Shown here: piece after piece, positions 32,327-42,577 of the stretch
Position numbering within the stretch: position 1 is the stretch's first letter
Layout of the letters: each line of letters starts with the position of its first letter
Assembly (NCBI GenBank): GCA_024743055.1
Contig: JANSXH010000019.1
Location: 1 to 60,869 of the forward strand
DNA from: Pseudomonadota bacterium
GTDB lineage: Bacteria; Pseudomonadota; Alphaproteobacteria; Sneathiellales; Sneathiellaceae
Direction: 5' to 3'
Length of the DNA stretch: 60,869 nucleotides
Program-made: the position numbers and the translations under genes
The notes under the pieces: model-generated
Told to the model about the DNA's origin: nothing
Database searches by the model: none
Seen by the model: only the letters and a program-made list of their open reading frames with translations

Positions 32327-34315
32327 ATGAGAAAGTTTAAATCGATATTGATTGCAAACCGCGGGGAGATCGCGGTTAGGATTATGAGTACTGCCCAGTC
32401 GCTCGGGTATAAAACCATCGCTGTCTATTCAGAGGCGGATGCAGAGGCGCCGCATGTGGAAATGGCGGATGATGCGGTTCTTATTGGTCCTGCGCCGGTA
32501 GGTGAGTCCTATCTGGATATGGCAAAAATACTGGACGCCGCAAAAACTACAGATGCAGACGCTATTCATCCCGGATATGGTTTCCTTGCCGAAAATGCGG
32601 ATTTTGCCAAGGCCTGTGAGAAGGCTGGACTGGTCTTTATCGGGCCAAATGCAGATGCAATTCATTTGATGGGAAACAAAGCGGAAGCGAAACGTCGGAT
32701 GATCGCCAGCAGCGTTCCGTGTGTGCCTGGCTATGAAGGGGAAGATCAATCAGATTCGGCGATGAAAAAGGCTGCGGATGGTATCGGCTTTCCATTGATG
32801 GTCAAGGCAGCTGCCGGCGGCGGCGGGCGTGGTATGCGTCTTGTGGAAAAAGCGTCGGACTTGGACGGAGCCTTGGAATCGGCGCGATCAGAGGCCCTAA
32901 ATGCCTTTGGTTCTGGCGAGCTTATTCTGGAAAAAGCTATCATTGAACCGCGCCATGTGGAGTTGCAGGTTTTCGCTGATAGCCAGGGCAACGTCATTCA
33001 TTTGGGAGAGCGGGACTGTTCAGTCCAGCGGCGGCATCAGAAAGTCGTCGAGGAGGCCCCTTGTCCGGTTATGACGGAAGACTTGCGAGCCAAGATGGGG
33101 GCAGCAGCTGTCGAGGCCGCTCGTTCTATAGACTACCTCGGAGCAGGGACTGTCGAGTTTCTTCTGGACAAGGATGGAGAGTTTTACTTCCTAGAGATGA
33201 ACACCCGGTTGCAGGTGGAGCATCCGGTCACGGAACTGATCACCGGACTGGACCTGGTCGCTCTTCAGATCAAGGTAGCGGAAGGTCGGCCGCTTGGCCT
33301 GGGCCAGGAGGATGTAAATCTAACTGGCCATGCCATTGAAGTCCGGCTTTATGCGGAAGATCCATCACAGGATTTTCTTCCGGTCACAGGAAAAATCGAG
33401 TACTGGAGTCCGGCCGACGGGCCCGGTGTGCGAATTGATTCCGGAGTGCGAACCGGAATTGAAATTTCGCCATTTTATGACCCAATGGTTGCCAAGGTCA
33501 TAGCCTATGGAGATGATCGGGAAACGGCGCGTCATCGACTGGTTCAGGCTTTAAAGGAAACGGTTCTGTTCGGAACAAGAACAAACAAAAGCTTCCTCGT
33601 TGATATCCTTGGCAGAGAAGCCTTTGCTGAAGGACAGGCGACAACAGCCTTTATCGAGCGTGAGTTTAGCGACGCCGACCTTGCTCAGGAAGCTCCTGAT
33701 AAACAAACAGCTGCTCTGGCTGCAGTTTTGCAATACCGCCGGGAATGCGAACAGTCCTTAGAGAGTAGCCTGAATGTCAGTGACGAGTTGTTAAACTGGT
33801 CGAGCGGAGGAAGGCTTACCACACGTTTTTTATATGAATTTGCCGGCGAAGAAATTGATCTCGTTGTCTCACCAGACCGCTCAGGCCAATATGTCGTGAA
33901 ATCCTCTGGTGAAGAACAGGTAATTGACATCCTGTCTTACAGCCGGAATTCTGCTCGGCTAACAGTGAATGGTCGCCGTATTTCAGTATTGTATTCGATA
34001 CCGACAGCGGGCATCATTGATTTGGAGATTGCCGGAAGAAATCACCATTTCCGAAATTCACTCGCGTTCGCTGCTTCTGCGGAAGAGGCAGCAGGGGGAG
34101 GCCGGGTTGTTGCACCTATGCATGGGTCCTTACTGGAAGTCTTTGTCAAGCCGGGGGATGAAGTGGAAGTCGGAAGCAGATTGGCAGTGCTGGAAGCCAT
34201 GAAAATGCAGCATGATATTCTGGCGGAGATTGATGGCACCGTGAATGAGGTTGCAGCTAAAGCCGGAACACAGGTTGCTGCGGATGAGCTGCTGGTAGAA
34301 ATAGAAGCTGCCTAG
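32327..34315 (+). CDS. acyl-CoA carboxylase, biotin carboxylase/BCCP (alpha) subunit
   Basis: A 662-aa fusion. Biotin carboxylase N-terminal domain (ILIANRGEIAVRIMSTAQSL), ATP-grasp with the glycine-rich loop KAAAGGGGRGMR (about 161-172) and EMNTRLQVEHPVTELITGLD, then the linking domain, and a C-terminal biotinyl domain with EAMKMQ near residue 625, whose Lys is biotinylated. Carboxylates biotin with ATP and bicarbonate and passes CO2 to the beta subunit. BirA, encoded at the right end of the window, would attach the biotin. Confidence 0.93.
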   Translation: MRKFKSILIANRGEIAVRIMSTAQSLGYKTIAVYSEADAEAPHVEMADDAVLIGPAPVGESYLDMAKILDAAKTTDADAIHPGYGFLAENADFAKACEKAGLVFIGPNADAIHLMGNKAEAKRRMIASSVPCVPGYEGEDQSDSAMKKAADGIGFPLMVKAAAGGGGRGMRLVEKASDLDGALESARSEALNAFGSGELILEKAIIEPRHVELQVFADSQGNVIHLGERDCSVQRRHQKVVEEAPCPVMTEDLRAKMGAAAVEAARSIDYLGAGTVEFLLDKDGEFYFLEMNTRLQVEHPVTELITGLDLVALQIKVAEGRPLGLGQEDVNLTGHAIEVRLYAEDPSQDFLPVTGKIEYWSPADGPGVRIDSGVRTGIEISPFYDPMVAKVIAYGDDRETARHRLVQALKETVLFGTRTNKSFLVDILGREAFAEGQATTAFIEREFSDADLAQEAPDKQTAALAAVLQYRRECEQSLESSLNVSDELLNWSSGGRLTTRFLYEFAGEEIDLVVSPDRSGQYVVKSSGEEQVIDILSYSRNSARLTVNGRRISVLYSIPTAGIIDLEIAGRNHHFRNSLAFAASAEEAAGGGRVVAPMHGSLLEVFVKPGDEVEVGSRLAVLEAMKMQHDILAEIDGTVNEVAAKAGTQVAADELLVEIEAA

Positions 34316-34344
34316 AAAAGGCGGCCAGATCGGGAGATAAATAA

Positions 34345-35145
34345 ATGCTACAACAGGCGCTGGATTTTCAGGCGGAGAGCGATGCCCTTTATAAACTGCT
34401 GGAGCCATTGGAAGATGCAGATTTTGAGCGCAAGACATTGTTCAATGACTGGTCTGTAAATGACGTTCTGCAGCATCTTCACTATTTCAATTATGCCGCT
34501 GATCTTTCACTGCAAGACGAAGCTGGTATTTTAAAACTCCTCTCAGACCTGAGGGAGGCTTATGGCAGAGGGGAAACCAATGTTTCCTATACGAACAAGC
34601 AGTTGAACGGTATCAAGGGACAGGCGCTCCTCAAACTCTGGCACGATTATTACACGGAGATGATTGAGAATTTCCACAATGTGGATCCAAAGAAGCGCCT
34701 CAAATGGGCAGGCCCGGATATGAGTGTATTGTCCAGTATTACGGCGCGCCTGATGGAAACATGGTCCCATGCACAAGAGGTTTATGACCTCCTCGGTGTG
34801 GTGAGAGAAGACAAGGACCATATCAAGAATATTGTAGTCCTGGGGAATAATACCTTTGGCTGGACATTCAAAAACCGTGGGGAAGAGACTCCGGAACCGC
34901 GCCCTTTTCTCAAACTGACGGCTCCATCTGGTGCTATCTGGGAATTCAATGATCCGGGTACAGGAGAGTCTATTGAAGGACTGGCCAGTGAATTTTGCCA
35001 GGTAGTGACGCAAACACGGAACATTGAAGACACAAAGCTCATTGTAAGTGGTGAGAATGCAACCAAATGGATGTCTGTCGCCCAGTGTTTCGCCGGCCCT
35101 CCGAAAACTCCTCCTGCAAAAGGAACCCGGTTCACTCAAAGCTAG
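34345..35145 (+). CDS. TIGR03084-type metal-binding (DinB-like) protein
   Basis: A 266-aa protein with a DinB/MDMPI-like four-helix N-terminal domain: FNDWSVNDVLQHLHYFNYAA and RLMETWSHAQEVYDLLGV supply the His and Glu residues expected for one metal. A C-terminal SCP2-like part follows. Families of this type (TIGR03084) are often linked to acyl-CoA carboxylase and terpenoid or amide catabolism genes. It follows the carboxylase by 29 bp and is probably in its operon. The reaction is unknown. Confidence 0.75.
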   Translation: MLQQALDFQAESDALYKLLEPLEDADFERKTLFNDWSVNDVLQHLHYFNYAADLSLQDEAGILKLLSDLREAYGRGETNVSYTNKQLNGIKGQALLKLWHDYYTEMIENFHNVDPKKRLKWAGPDMSVLSSITARLMETWSHAQEVYDLLGVVREDKDHIKNIVVLGNNTFGWTFKNRGEETPEPRPFLKLTAPSGAIWEFNDPGTGESIEGLASEFCQVVTQTRNIEDTKLIVSGENATKWMSVAQCFAGPPKTPPAKGTRFTQS

Positions 35146-35181
35146 AGCAATTTTTCCATATTCTTGGAATGAGTATTGCTC
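35145..35181. other. nested palindromic hairpin after the TIGR03084 gene
   Basis: GAGCAAT (35145-35151) pairs with ATTGCTC (35175-35181), and inside them TTCCA (35154-35158) pairs with TGGAA (35165-35169). It lies immediately behind a stop codon and before the amidase gene. It has no T run on the + strand, so it may be an RNA-stabilising or processing element rather than a terminator. Confidence 0.4.
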
Positions 35182-35243
35182 GCACTGAACGGACCGCCTA
35201 ATCTGAACTGCAAGTCTTTCCATGTCTTAAGGTGCTGCCGAAA

Positions 35244-36653
35244 ATGAGTGATGACCTGATCTATGCTTCCGCCCTGGATTTGTTGAAATGGTATCGGGAG
35301 AAGTCAATCTCTCCGGTAGAAGTGACGGAAGCGGTACTGTCGCAAATCGAAAAACACAATAAATCGTTGAACGCCTTTGTTCTGGTGGATGAGGACTATG
35401 CATTAGGCAAAGCTCGGGAATCGGAAGCCCGATGGCAAAAGGGGGAGCCCATGGGCCTCATCGACGGCGTGCCGACTACCGTCAAGGATCTCCTCCTTAC
35501 TAAAGGCTGGCCTACATTGCGAGGATCAAAAAGTACGGATGCTACAGGACCTTGGGAGGAGGATGCGCCTGCCGTTGCGCGCCTCAAGGAAAATGGCGCC
35601 GTTATTGTGGGCAAAACGACGACACCAGAATTTGGCTGGAAAGGCGTAACCGATAGTCCTCGTACAGGTATCACGCGTAACCCGTGGAATACTGACATGA
35701 CACCGGGTGGATCGAGCGGTGGGGCTTCAGCCGCTTGTGCTGCAGGAATGGGCGCCTTGCATATCGGTACTGACGGTGGAGGGTCAATTCGCATCCCTTC
35801 TGCCTTTACTGGTATTTTTGGCCATAAACCGAGTTTTGGCCGAGTTCCTGCCTGGCCATTATCTCCTTTCGGTACTGTATCGCATATTGGACCCATGACC
35901 CGGTCAGTTGGGGACGCGGCGTTAATGCTGAGAGTGTTAGCTGGCTTCGATGCCCGTGACTGGGCTGCACTCCCTGCAGAAGATACGGACTATGTCGCGT
36001 CCCTGACAGAGGCAATCCGGGGCAAGAAGATCGCCTTTAGTCCGACACTGGGATATGCCACCGTGCATCCGGAAGTAGCGGCTGCTGTCAAAGCAGCTGT
36101 TGAACAATTTGCGCAAATGGGGGCGATTGTCGAAGAGGTTGATCCCGGCTTTGAGAAGCCTTTGGATATTTTCAACACTCTTTGGTTTTCTGGCGCCAGA
36201 TTTGCGCTCAGAGATTTCACGGACAAGCAATTGGATGAATTGGATCCGGGTCTGCATCAAGTATTCCTGGAAGCAGAGAAGATTAGCCTTGCCGACTATA
36301 TGGAGGCGGTTCAGGCGCGTGGAGAACTTGGCATACGTATGAAGCAGTTTCATGAGACCTATGATCTGCTCATGACCCCGGCCTTGTCCATTCCGGCCTT
36401 TGAAGTCGGCAAATTGTCCCCACAAGATTTGCACGAAACAGGTGCCTGGGTCGACTGGACACCCTTTTCCTATCCTTTTAATCTGACCCAGCAGCCTGCT
36501 TGTTCCATTCCTTGTGGTCTGACGGATGACGGACTGCCCATCGGACTGCAGATTGTTGGTCCCATGCATGAGGATGCATCGGTACTCATCGCAGCAAATG
36601 CCTATGAAGGCGTGTCCCCGATTGCTAGAGCGCGGCCCAACTTAACCGCCTGA
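35244..36653 (+). CDS. amidase signature enzyme
   Basis: A 469-aa amidase. The signature is complete: TVKDLLLT with the catalytic Lys (about residue 82), the glycine/serine stretch TPGGSSGGASAACAAGMGAL with the cis-Ser and nucleophile Ser, and GTDGGGSIRIPSAFTGIFGH. It hydrolyses an amide, or acts as a GatA-like amidotransferase subunit; the absence of gatB and gatC nearby argues for a catabolic amidase. The ATG at 35244 is preferred over a GTG 12 bp upstream. Neighbouring carboxylase genes suggest a catabolic route, not proven. Confidence 0.88.
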   Translation: MSDDLIYASALDLLKWYREKSISPVEVTEAVLSQIEKHNKSLNAFVLVDEDYALGKARESEARWQKGEPMGLIDGVPTTVKDLLLTKGWPTLRGSKSTDATGPWEEDAPAVARLKENGAVIVGKTTTPEFGWKGVTDSPRTGITRNPWNTDMTPGGSSGGASAACAAGMGALHIGTDGGGSIRIPSAFTGIFGHKPSFGRVPAWPLSPFGTVSHIGPMTRSVGDAALMLRVLAGFDARDWAALPAEDTDYVASLTEAIRGKKIAFSPTLGYATVHPEVAAAVKAAVEQFAQMGAIVEEVDPGFEKPLDIFNTLWFSGARFALRDFTDKQLDELDPGLHQVFLEAEKISLADYMEAVQARGELGIRMKQFHETYDLLMTPALSIPAFEVGKLSPQDLHETGAWVDWTPFSYPFNLTQQPACSIPCGLTDDGLPIGLQIVGPMHEDASVLIAANAYEGVSPIARARPNLTA

Positions 36654-36681
36654 CCAACCCAGGAGAGGATCCGTTTTTCAA

Positions 36682-38157
36682 ATGACAGCAGGGTCAGAGC
36701 TTCTTTCAGTTTCCGAGATGTATGAGGCGGATCGCCTGACCATTGAGGGTGGCACTACTGGCGTTACTCTTATGGAGGCGGCAGGGAAGGGGATCGCTGA
36801 TTTTATTCTTGAAAACTGGAATACGGGAAGCGCTCTTATCCTTTGTGGTCCGGGGAATAACGGCGGCGATGGATATGTAGTTGCCCGATTGTTGCAAGCG
36901 CAGGGATGGAAAATAGATCTTGTCGCAATAGGGGACCCCGCTGCCCTTAAAGGGGATGCGGCGGTCATGAAAGATCAGTGGTCCGGAGATATCCATAGTC
37001 AGAGGGATATGTCCCCCTTGGGTCATGATTTGGTTGTTGATAGTGTCTTCGGTGCCGGATTTTCAAGAAGACTGCCGGATGACATAAGAAGCTATTTCAG
37101 AGAGATCGTTGATATTGGTATTCCTGTAGTTGCAGTTGATGTTCCGAGCGGTGTCAATGGCACAACGGGTGAAGTTGATGAGGGGGCTCTTCCTGCAACT
37201 CACACGGTCACTTTTTTCAGACCCAAGATTGGTCACTATCTTTATCCTGGCCGTTCGCTTTGCGGTGATATCCATGTCATCGATATCGGTATTAACTTGG
37301 ATTGTCTTGAAGCTATTTCCCCACAAGCGCATTTGAACTCGAGGAACCTGTGGCAGTCTGATTTCTCACTCCTGAAACCTCAGTTTCACAAATATAGTCG
37401 AGGCCATGCAGCGGTTGTTGGGGGTGGGGTGTCCTCAACCGGTGCGGCCCGTCTTGCAGCCCGGGCCTGTTTGAGGGCAGGGGCAGGAGCGGTAACTGTT
37501 GTGACTCCCCCCTCCGCTCTCATGACATATGCTGCAGCCCTGGAGGCTGTCATGGTCACATCCATAGGCTCCGATGACGCGTTTTTAGATTGGCTAGAAA
37601 GTCGCCGTATCGGCACAGTGTTGATTGGACCCGGGAACGGGGTTACTGATCGAACCCGAAGTTTTGTTATCGCGGCTTTACAGAGTGACGCGAATGTTAT
37701 CCTTGATGCGGACGCCCTGACCGTGTTTCAAGAGGAACCGAATATATTATTCCAAGCGATTGCCAGCAAAAGGGAAGGCAACTGTATTTTAACGCCCCAT
37801 GAAGCTGAATTTGCCAGGCTGTTCAGTAAAGAGGGATCAAAGCTTGAAAGAGCGGTCGGCGCCGCCAATCAATCTGGCGCTGTGATCCTTTTAAAGGGTC
37901 CAGATACGGTAATTGCGATGCCTGAAGGGAAAGCGATTATTAACCATAACGCACCACCATTTTTGGCAACTGCAGGCTCAGGGGATGTCCTCGCTGGGAT
38001 TATTTCTGGCCTTGTTTCAAGTAGAATGCCGGCATTTTTGGCTGCAGCTGCAGGAGCGTGGATTCATGGAAAGGCCGCACAAATGCTTGGGTCGGGCATG
38101 ATCGCTGAGGATATTGAGGCAAAAATCCCTGATATTTTAGCGGGATTGGTAGAATAA
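36682..38157 (+). CDS. nnr: bifunctional NAD(P)H-hydrate epimerase / ADP-dependent dehydratase
   Basis: A 491-aa fusion. The N-terminal YjeF epimerase domain (1 to about 215) has LILCGPGNNGGDGYVVARLL and VDVPSGVNGTTGEVDEGA. The C-terminal ribokinase-like dehydratase domain (about 225-490) has GHAAVVGGGVSSTGAARLAA, LTPHEAEFARLF and TAGSGDVLAGIISGL with the catalytic Asp. Together they repair damaged hydrated NADH and NADPH. Full length for the family. It follows the amidase by 28 bp and may be cotranscribed. Confidence 0.93.
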   Translation: MTAGSELLSVSEMYEADRLTIEGGTTGVTLMEAAGKGIADFILENWNTGSALILCGPGNNGGDGYVVARLLQAQGWKIDLVAIGDPAALKGDAAVMKDQWSGDIHSQRDMSPLGHDLVVDSVFGAGFSRRLPDDIRSYFREIVDIGIPVVAVDVPSGVNGTTGEVDEGALPATHTVTFFRPKIGHYLYPGRSLCGDIHVIDIGINLDCLEAISPQAHLNSRNLWQSDFSLLKPQFHKYSRGHAAVVGGGVSSTGAARLAARACLRAGAGAVTVVTPPSALMTYAAALEAVMVTSIGSDDAFLDWLESRRIGTVLIGPGNGVTDRTRSFVIAALQSDANVILDADALTVFQEEPNILFQAIASKREGNCILTPHEAEFARLFSKEGSKLERAVGAANQSGAVILLKGPDTVIAMPEGKAIINHNAPPFLATAGSGDVLAGIISGLVSSRMPAFLAAAAGAWIHGKAAQMLGSGMIAEDIEAKIPDILAGLVE

Positions 38158-38257
38158 GCATCAGTTACATAAAATGCCACGGATATTTCAATAGTTTTTT
38201 TACGAATTCGCTTTACCAATGGAGATAACCAATAGTCTCAATTTATTGCGAGAGTGA

Positions 38258-38497
38258 ATGATGTTCTTTAAAAAAGAAAGTTTACGGGATACGATCGCGA
38301 CAGGTGACGTGTTCTACCGTCATATGATGTTGAGCTTGCAGGAGCAGGCTAAAGTCCTCCGGGTCGAGAATGACGATCAGGGTATCCCACATGTACATTA
38401 TGAGAAGACTGTGCTTCGGACAGGATATCAGGAGCATGCCGGGCCACATGTATTGGCGCTGGCTATCTTTGAGCGCGAATTTCAACACTCACTCTAA
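38258..38497 (+). CDS. hypothetical protein, 79 aa
   Basis: Starts at a double ATG after GCGAGAG. The product is soluble with several His and Tyr (IPHVHYEKTV, HAGPHVLALAIFEREFQH). I recognise no family. The neighbours are nnr and tRNA-Leu; the 245 bp after it hold no gene that I can see. Confidence 0.55.
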   Translation: MMFFKKESLRDTIATGDVFYRHMMLSLQEQAKVLRVENDDQGIPHVHYEKTVLRTGYQEHAGPHVLALAIFEREFQHSL

Positions 38498-38743
38498 GAT
38501 ACTTCTGACTGATCTCAAAATGGCCGCTGAGAAGAGGCTATTTATTCTGACTTGAAACATGACTTTTTTCGAAACTAAATCGCTGCCGATTAAGTTTTAA
38601 TTCTCCAAACGATCCCCATCGTATTTTTCTTCATTTTTATTGGTGATTCCCCTAGGCATTTGAAGAACTCATATGCTATAGACAGCCGCGCTGTATCAGT
38701 CGGACCTTGAAAAAGGTCGGTTTTCGGCATTGATATGGTGGAT

Positions 38744-38828
38744 GCGGGTGTGGCGGAATTGGTAGACGCGCTGGTTTTAGGTACCAGTTTCTTATGAAGT
38801 GGGGGTTCGATTCCCTCCACCCGCACCA
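38744..38828 (+). tRNA. tRNA-Leu(TAG)
   Basis: An 85-nt tRNA with acceptor GCGGGTG/CACCCGC, anticodon arm CTGGT-TTTAGGT-ACCAG (anticodon TAG), a short class II variable arm and encoded CCA. A GAAA-loop hairpin (GACCTT/AAGGTC, 38703-38718) lies just upstream. Confidence 0.96.
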
Positions 38829-38917
38829 ATTTTAATTATGGCCAATTGGCCGGACCTTTGCGATTGAACCTCGGTCGTGAAGTGGCAGCTGAATATAAAA
38901 CTTACGGACGAACGTTC

Positions 38918-40369
38918 ATGCAAATTACTCAAACGAACTCTGACGGACTGAAGCGGGATTTCACGGTACTAGTGGAAGCTGCTGAAATTGAAACAAGAGT
39001 GACGAACAAACTGACCGAGGTCGGTGCAGAAATCAAACTTCCCGGGTTCCGGCCTGGTAAAGTTCCCATGGCAATTCTGCGTCAACGCTTCGGCAAATCC
39101 GTAATGGGCGAAATCCTTGAGCAGACCGTCAACGAGACAAGCCAACAGGCTCTCGATGAAAATGATCTAAGGCCCGCACAGCAGCCAAAAATTGAAATCA
39201 CGAAATTCGATGAGGGCACTGATCTGGAATTCACTCTCGAAGTAGAAGTGATGCCGGAATTTGAGCCGATGGATTTCAGCAAGCTGAAGCTTGAGAAAAA
39301 AGTCGCCGACGTGACGGATGACAAGGTAGATGAAGCGCTTGAGCAGATCGCCGGTCAGCAGAAGAATTTTGAAAAAGTCAGCAAAAACCGGAAGTCAAAA
39401 TCGGGCGATGCTCTATTGATCGATTTCCTGGGCAAGGTTGATGATGTTGCCTTTGATGGCGGCGCAGCAGAAGGCCATCAGCTTGAGCTTGGTTCCAATA
39501 GCTTTATTCCTGGATTTGAGGATCAGCTGATCGGCACCAAAGGTGGTGATGAGCTGGACGTGAAAGTAACGTTCCCGGAGAACTACGGTTCCGCTGAACT
39601 TGCCGGAAAAGATGCTGTATTTGAAGTCAAGGTTCATGAGGTGCTGGAGGCAGCTCCCGTTGAAATCAATGATGACTTTGCAACAAAGCTCGGCCTTGAA
39701 AATCTGGACGCGCTGAAAGATGCTGTAAAGGAGAGGATTTCAGAAGAATATGGTCAGCTTTCACGGCAAACAATGAAGCGCAGCATGCTCGATGCCCTGG
39801 CGGAAGAGCATAGCTTTGAAGTACCTCCTGGCATGAAGCAGGGTGAATTTGAAGGGATCTGGGGACAGTTTGAAAAGGAACTGGAACAGAGCGGTCAGAA
39901 GCTTGAAGATCAGGACCAATCTGAAGAAGAGCTGAGAGAAGAGTATACGCAGATTGCAGAGCGCCGGGTTCGCTTGGGATTGCTTTTGGCGGAAGTCGGA
40001 AGGATCAACAATATCGAAGTGACTCAGGACGAAGTTAATCAGGCTATCCTTGCTCAGGCCCGGTCTTATCCGGGACAGGAACAGCAGATTTTCCAGATGT
40101 TCCAGGAACGTCCGGAAATGCAGGCACAATTGCGGGCACCAATTTTTGAAGACAAGGTTGTCGACTTCATCGCCGAACTTGCGACTGTCACGGAAAACAA
40201 AGTATCGGTTGACGAGTTGATGAAGGACCCGGACGAAGAGCCTGCTGAAAAGCCTAAGAAAAAAGCAGCGCCGAAAAAAGCGGCTGCAAAGAAGGCACCA
40301 GCCAAGAAGGCCGCTCCGAAAAAGGCGCCAGCCAAAAAAGCCGCTCCAAAGAAAAAATCTGATAGCTGA
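38918..40369 (+). CDS. tig: trigger factor with lysine-alanine-proline tail
   Basis: A 483-aa ribosome-bound chaperone and peptidyl-prolyl isomerase. The N-terminal ribosome-binding domain contains KLPGFRPGKVPMAILRQRFG (about residues 43-62, signature GFRPGKVP); the FKBP-like domain is at about 160-245 (GDALLIDFLGKVDDVAFDGG); the chaperone domain follows. The last 40 residues are a run of KKAAPKKAAAKKAPAKKA type, like a histone H1 tail, which E. coli Tig lacks. The start is the ATG at 38918 because the family begins there; upstream codons run into tRNA-Leu flank. First gene of the tig-clpP-clpX-lon cluster. Confidence 0.95.
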   Translation: MQITQTNSDGLKRDFTVLVEAAEIETRVTNKLTEVGAEIKLPGFRPGKVPMAILRQRFGKSVMGEILEQTVNETSQQALDENDLRPAQQPKIEITKFDEGTDLEFTLEVEVMPEFEPMDFSKLKLEKKVADVTDDKVDEALEQIAGQQKNFEKVSKNRKSKSGDALLIDFLGKVDDVAFDGGAAEGHQLELGSNSFIPGFEDQLIGTKGGDELDVKVTFPENYGSAELAGKDAVFEVKVHEVLEAAPVEINDDFATKLGLENLDALKDAVKERISEEYGQLSRQTMKRSMLDALAEEHSFEVPPGMKQGEFEGIWGQFEKELEQSGQKLEDQDQSEEELREEYTQIAERRVRLGLLLAEVGRINNIEVTQDEVNQAILAQARSYPGQEQQIFQMFQERPEMQAQLRAPIFEDKVVDFIAELATVTENKVSVDELMKDPDEEPAEKPKKKAAPKKAAAKKAPAKKAAPKKAPAKKAAPKKKSDS

Positions 40370-40445
40370 TTTACATCTTTGAAGTTACCTTGATCGAACA
40401 TATATGAAAAAAATAGCCGGGCGCTAAGTTTAAGGGAAACCAATA

Positions 40446-41090
40446 ATGGTTGATGTGATCGACACTTATATGAACAATCTGGTCCCAATGGTCGTTGAAC
40501 AAACGGCGAGGGGTGAGAGATCTTATGATATTTTCTCACGGCTTCTGAAAGAGCGCATTATCTTCGTGACCGGTCAGGTGCAGGATGGTATGGCCGGGCT
40601 GATTACAGCTCAGCTACTATTCCTGGAAGCCGACAATCCGAAAAAGCCAATTTCCATGTATATCAACTCACCTGGTGGCGTTGTTACATCTGGGCTCGCG
40701 ATTTACGACACCATGCAGTATGTGAAGCCGGAAATTGCGACTGTTTGCATTGGCCAGGCAGCATCCATGGGATCCTTCCTTCTTGCTGCCGGCTCAAAAG
40801 GGCATCGCTATGCCTTGCCAAACTCCCGCATCATGATCCATCAGCCTTCCGGTGGCGCACAAGGACAGGCTACGGATATTGAAATCCAAGCGCGTGAAAT
40901 CCTCAATGTGCGGGCAAGACTGAATAAGCTATATGTCCACCACACTGGACAGACTCTCAAAACCATTGAAACTTCAATGGAACGGGATAACTTCATGACA
41001 GCAGAGGAAGCCAAGGATTTTGGACTGGTGGACCATGTGGTTGAAAAACGACCTCATGAGCTGGATCCTGAGGAGCTGGATTCCGAATAA
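40446..41090 (+). CDS. clpP: ATP-dependent Clp protease proteolytic subunit
   Basis: A 214-aa serine protease that forms a tetradecameric chamber and degrades proteins fed by ClpX. The triad is visible: Ser107 in [11 protein letters not shown], His132 in [10 protein letters not shown], and Asp181 in SMERDNFM. The N-terminal part [20 protein letters not shown] is standard. Lies between tig and clpX, the conserved bacterial order. Confidence 0.97.
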   Translation: MVDVIDTYMNNLVPMVVEQTARGERSYDIFSRLLKERIIFVTGQVQDGMAGLITAQLLFLEADNPKKPISMYINSPGGVVTSGLAIYDTMQYVKPEIATVCIGQAASMGSFLLAAGSKGHRYALPNSRIMIHQPSGGAQGQATDIEIQAREILNVRARLNKLYVHHTGQTLKTIETSMERDNFMTAEEAKDFGLVDHVVEKRPHELDPEELDSE

Positions 41091-41302
41091 TTGGTCTTTT
41101 TTGGTAATTTGACGAATTTTTCCTATATGGAGACTGTTGTTCGTCCTGTTAACGAAAAGTTGAGTCCATTATTGCTATTATACCTTCCTGGGGCGACTAA
41201 ATCAGTCTTAGGTGCTTTTTAGCAGCACCAGACGCACATTCTTGTTGTCGCCTGCGAAAGCGGCGGCTAGAATGTGAAGCCGAACGGATTATTGGAGTAT
41301 CT

Positions 41303-42565
41303 ATGACCAAATTGAGTGGCGGAGATTCAAAAAATACCCTGTATTGCTCCTTCTGTGGCAAGAGCCAGCATGAAGTGAGAAAATTGATCGCAGGGCCTAC
41401 CGTTTTCATCTGTGATGAATGCGTTGAACTCTGCATGGATATTATTCGCGAAGAACATAAAAGCACCCTTGTTAAAACTAACGATGGTGTTCCGACACCC
41501 GTTGAAATCTGCAATGTCCTGGATGACTACGTTATCGGCCAGTTCCATGCGAAACGTGTACTTTCCGTTGCGGTGCATAATCATTATAAGCGCCTCCATC
41601 ACAGTGCAAAATCAGATGATGTTGAGCTCGCAAAATCCAATATTCTTCTGGTCGGACCAACAGGTTGCGGTAAAACCCTCCTGGCTCAGACCCTGGCCCG
41701 GATTTTGGATGTACCGTTCACGATGGCGGATGCGACAACCCTGACCGAAGCCGGATATGTCGGTGAAGACGTAGAGAATATTATTTTGAAACTGCTTCAG
41801 TCTGCCGATTACAATGTAGAGCGGGCGCAACGCGGTATCGTCTATATTGATGAAGTTGATAAAATCAGCCGCAAATCTGACAATCCTTCGATCACCCGTG
41901 ACGTTTCCGGTGAGGGGGTTCAGCAGGCGCTTCTGAAAATCATGGAAGGCACCGTGGCCTCCGTTCCACCCCAAGGAGGGCGCAAGCATCCTCAGCAGGA
42001 ATTCCTGCAGGTGGACACGACCAATATCCTGTTTATTTGCGGTGGGGCATTTGCAGGTCTCGATAAAATTATTGCATCGAGGGGCAAAGATACTTCCATC
42101 GGATTTGGTGCGGATGTTCGGGCAGAAGAAGATATGAAAATCGGCGAGCTTTTGAAGGATGTGGAGCCGGAAGATCTTCTGAAATTCGGTCTTATCCCGG
42201 AATTTGTCGGCCGGCTACCTGTCGTCGCAACTCTGGAAGACCTGGATGCAGACGCCCTTATTGAGATTTTGACATCGCCGAAGAACGCTCTGGTTAAGCA
42301 GTATCAGCGTTTGTTCGACATGGAAGATGTCAACCTGACCTTTACGGATGATGCCCTTGCGGCGATTGCTAAAAAAGCGATCGAACGTAAGACCGGTGCC
42401 CGTGGTTTGAGATCCATTATGGAAGGAATTCTCCTGGATTCCATGTATGATTTGCCGGCCCTCGAAGGGGTGGAGGAAATTGTAATTAATGGAGAGGTGG
42501 TTGACGGCGGTGCCCAGCCACTCCATATCTATGCAGATCGTCAGGACGTGACGAGCAGCGCGTAA
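41303..42565 (+). CDS. clpX: ATP-dependent Clp protease ATP-binding subunit ClpX
   Basis: A 420-aa AAA+ unfoldase. The N-terminal zinc-binding domain has CSFCGKSQ and CDECVELC. Walker A is GPTGCGKT and Walker B is VYIDEVDKI; sensor and arginine-finger regions follow. It unfolds substrates and passes them to ClpP. A 212-bp gap separates it from clpP; that gap holds a GGTGCT/AGCACC hairpin (41211-41229) and could carry its own promoter. Confidence 0.97.
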   Translation: MTKLSGGDSKNTLYCSFCGKSQHEVRKLIAGPTVFICDECVELCMDIIREEHKSTLVKTNDGVPTPVEICNVLDDYVIGQFHAKRVLSVAVHNHYKRLHHSAKSDDVELAKSNILLVGPTGCGKTLLAQTLARILDVPFTMADATTLTEAGYVGEDVENIILKLLQSADYNVERAQRGIVYIDEVDKISRKSDNPSITRDVSGEGVQQALLKIMEGTVASVPPQGGRKHPQQEFLQVDTTNILFICGGAFAGLDKIIASRGKDTSIGFGADVRAEEDMKIGELLKDVEPEDLLKFGLIPEFVGRLPVVATLEDLDADALIEILTSPKNALVKQYQRLFDMEDVNLTFTDDALAAIAKKAIERKTGARGLRSIMEGILLDSMYDLPALEGVEEIVINGEVVDGGAQPLHIYADRQDVTSSA

Positions 42566-42577
42566 ACCAGATTACCT

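Noticed and set aside
38703..38718. GACCTT-GAAA-AAGGTC hairpin as terminator of the 79-aa gene
   Set aside because: Only four T follow and it is 25 bp before tRNA-Leu, overlapping a possible -35 box (TTGAAA). I could not decide between the roles, so it is not listed as a separate feature.
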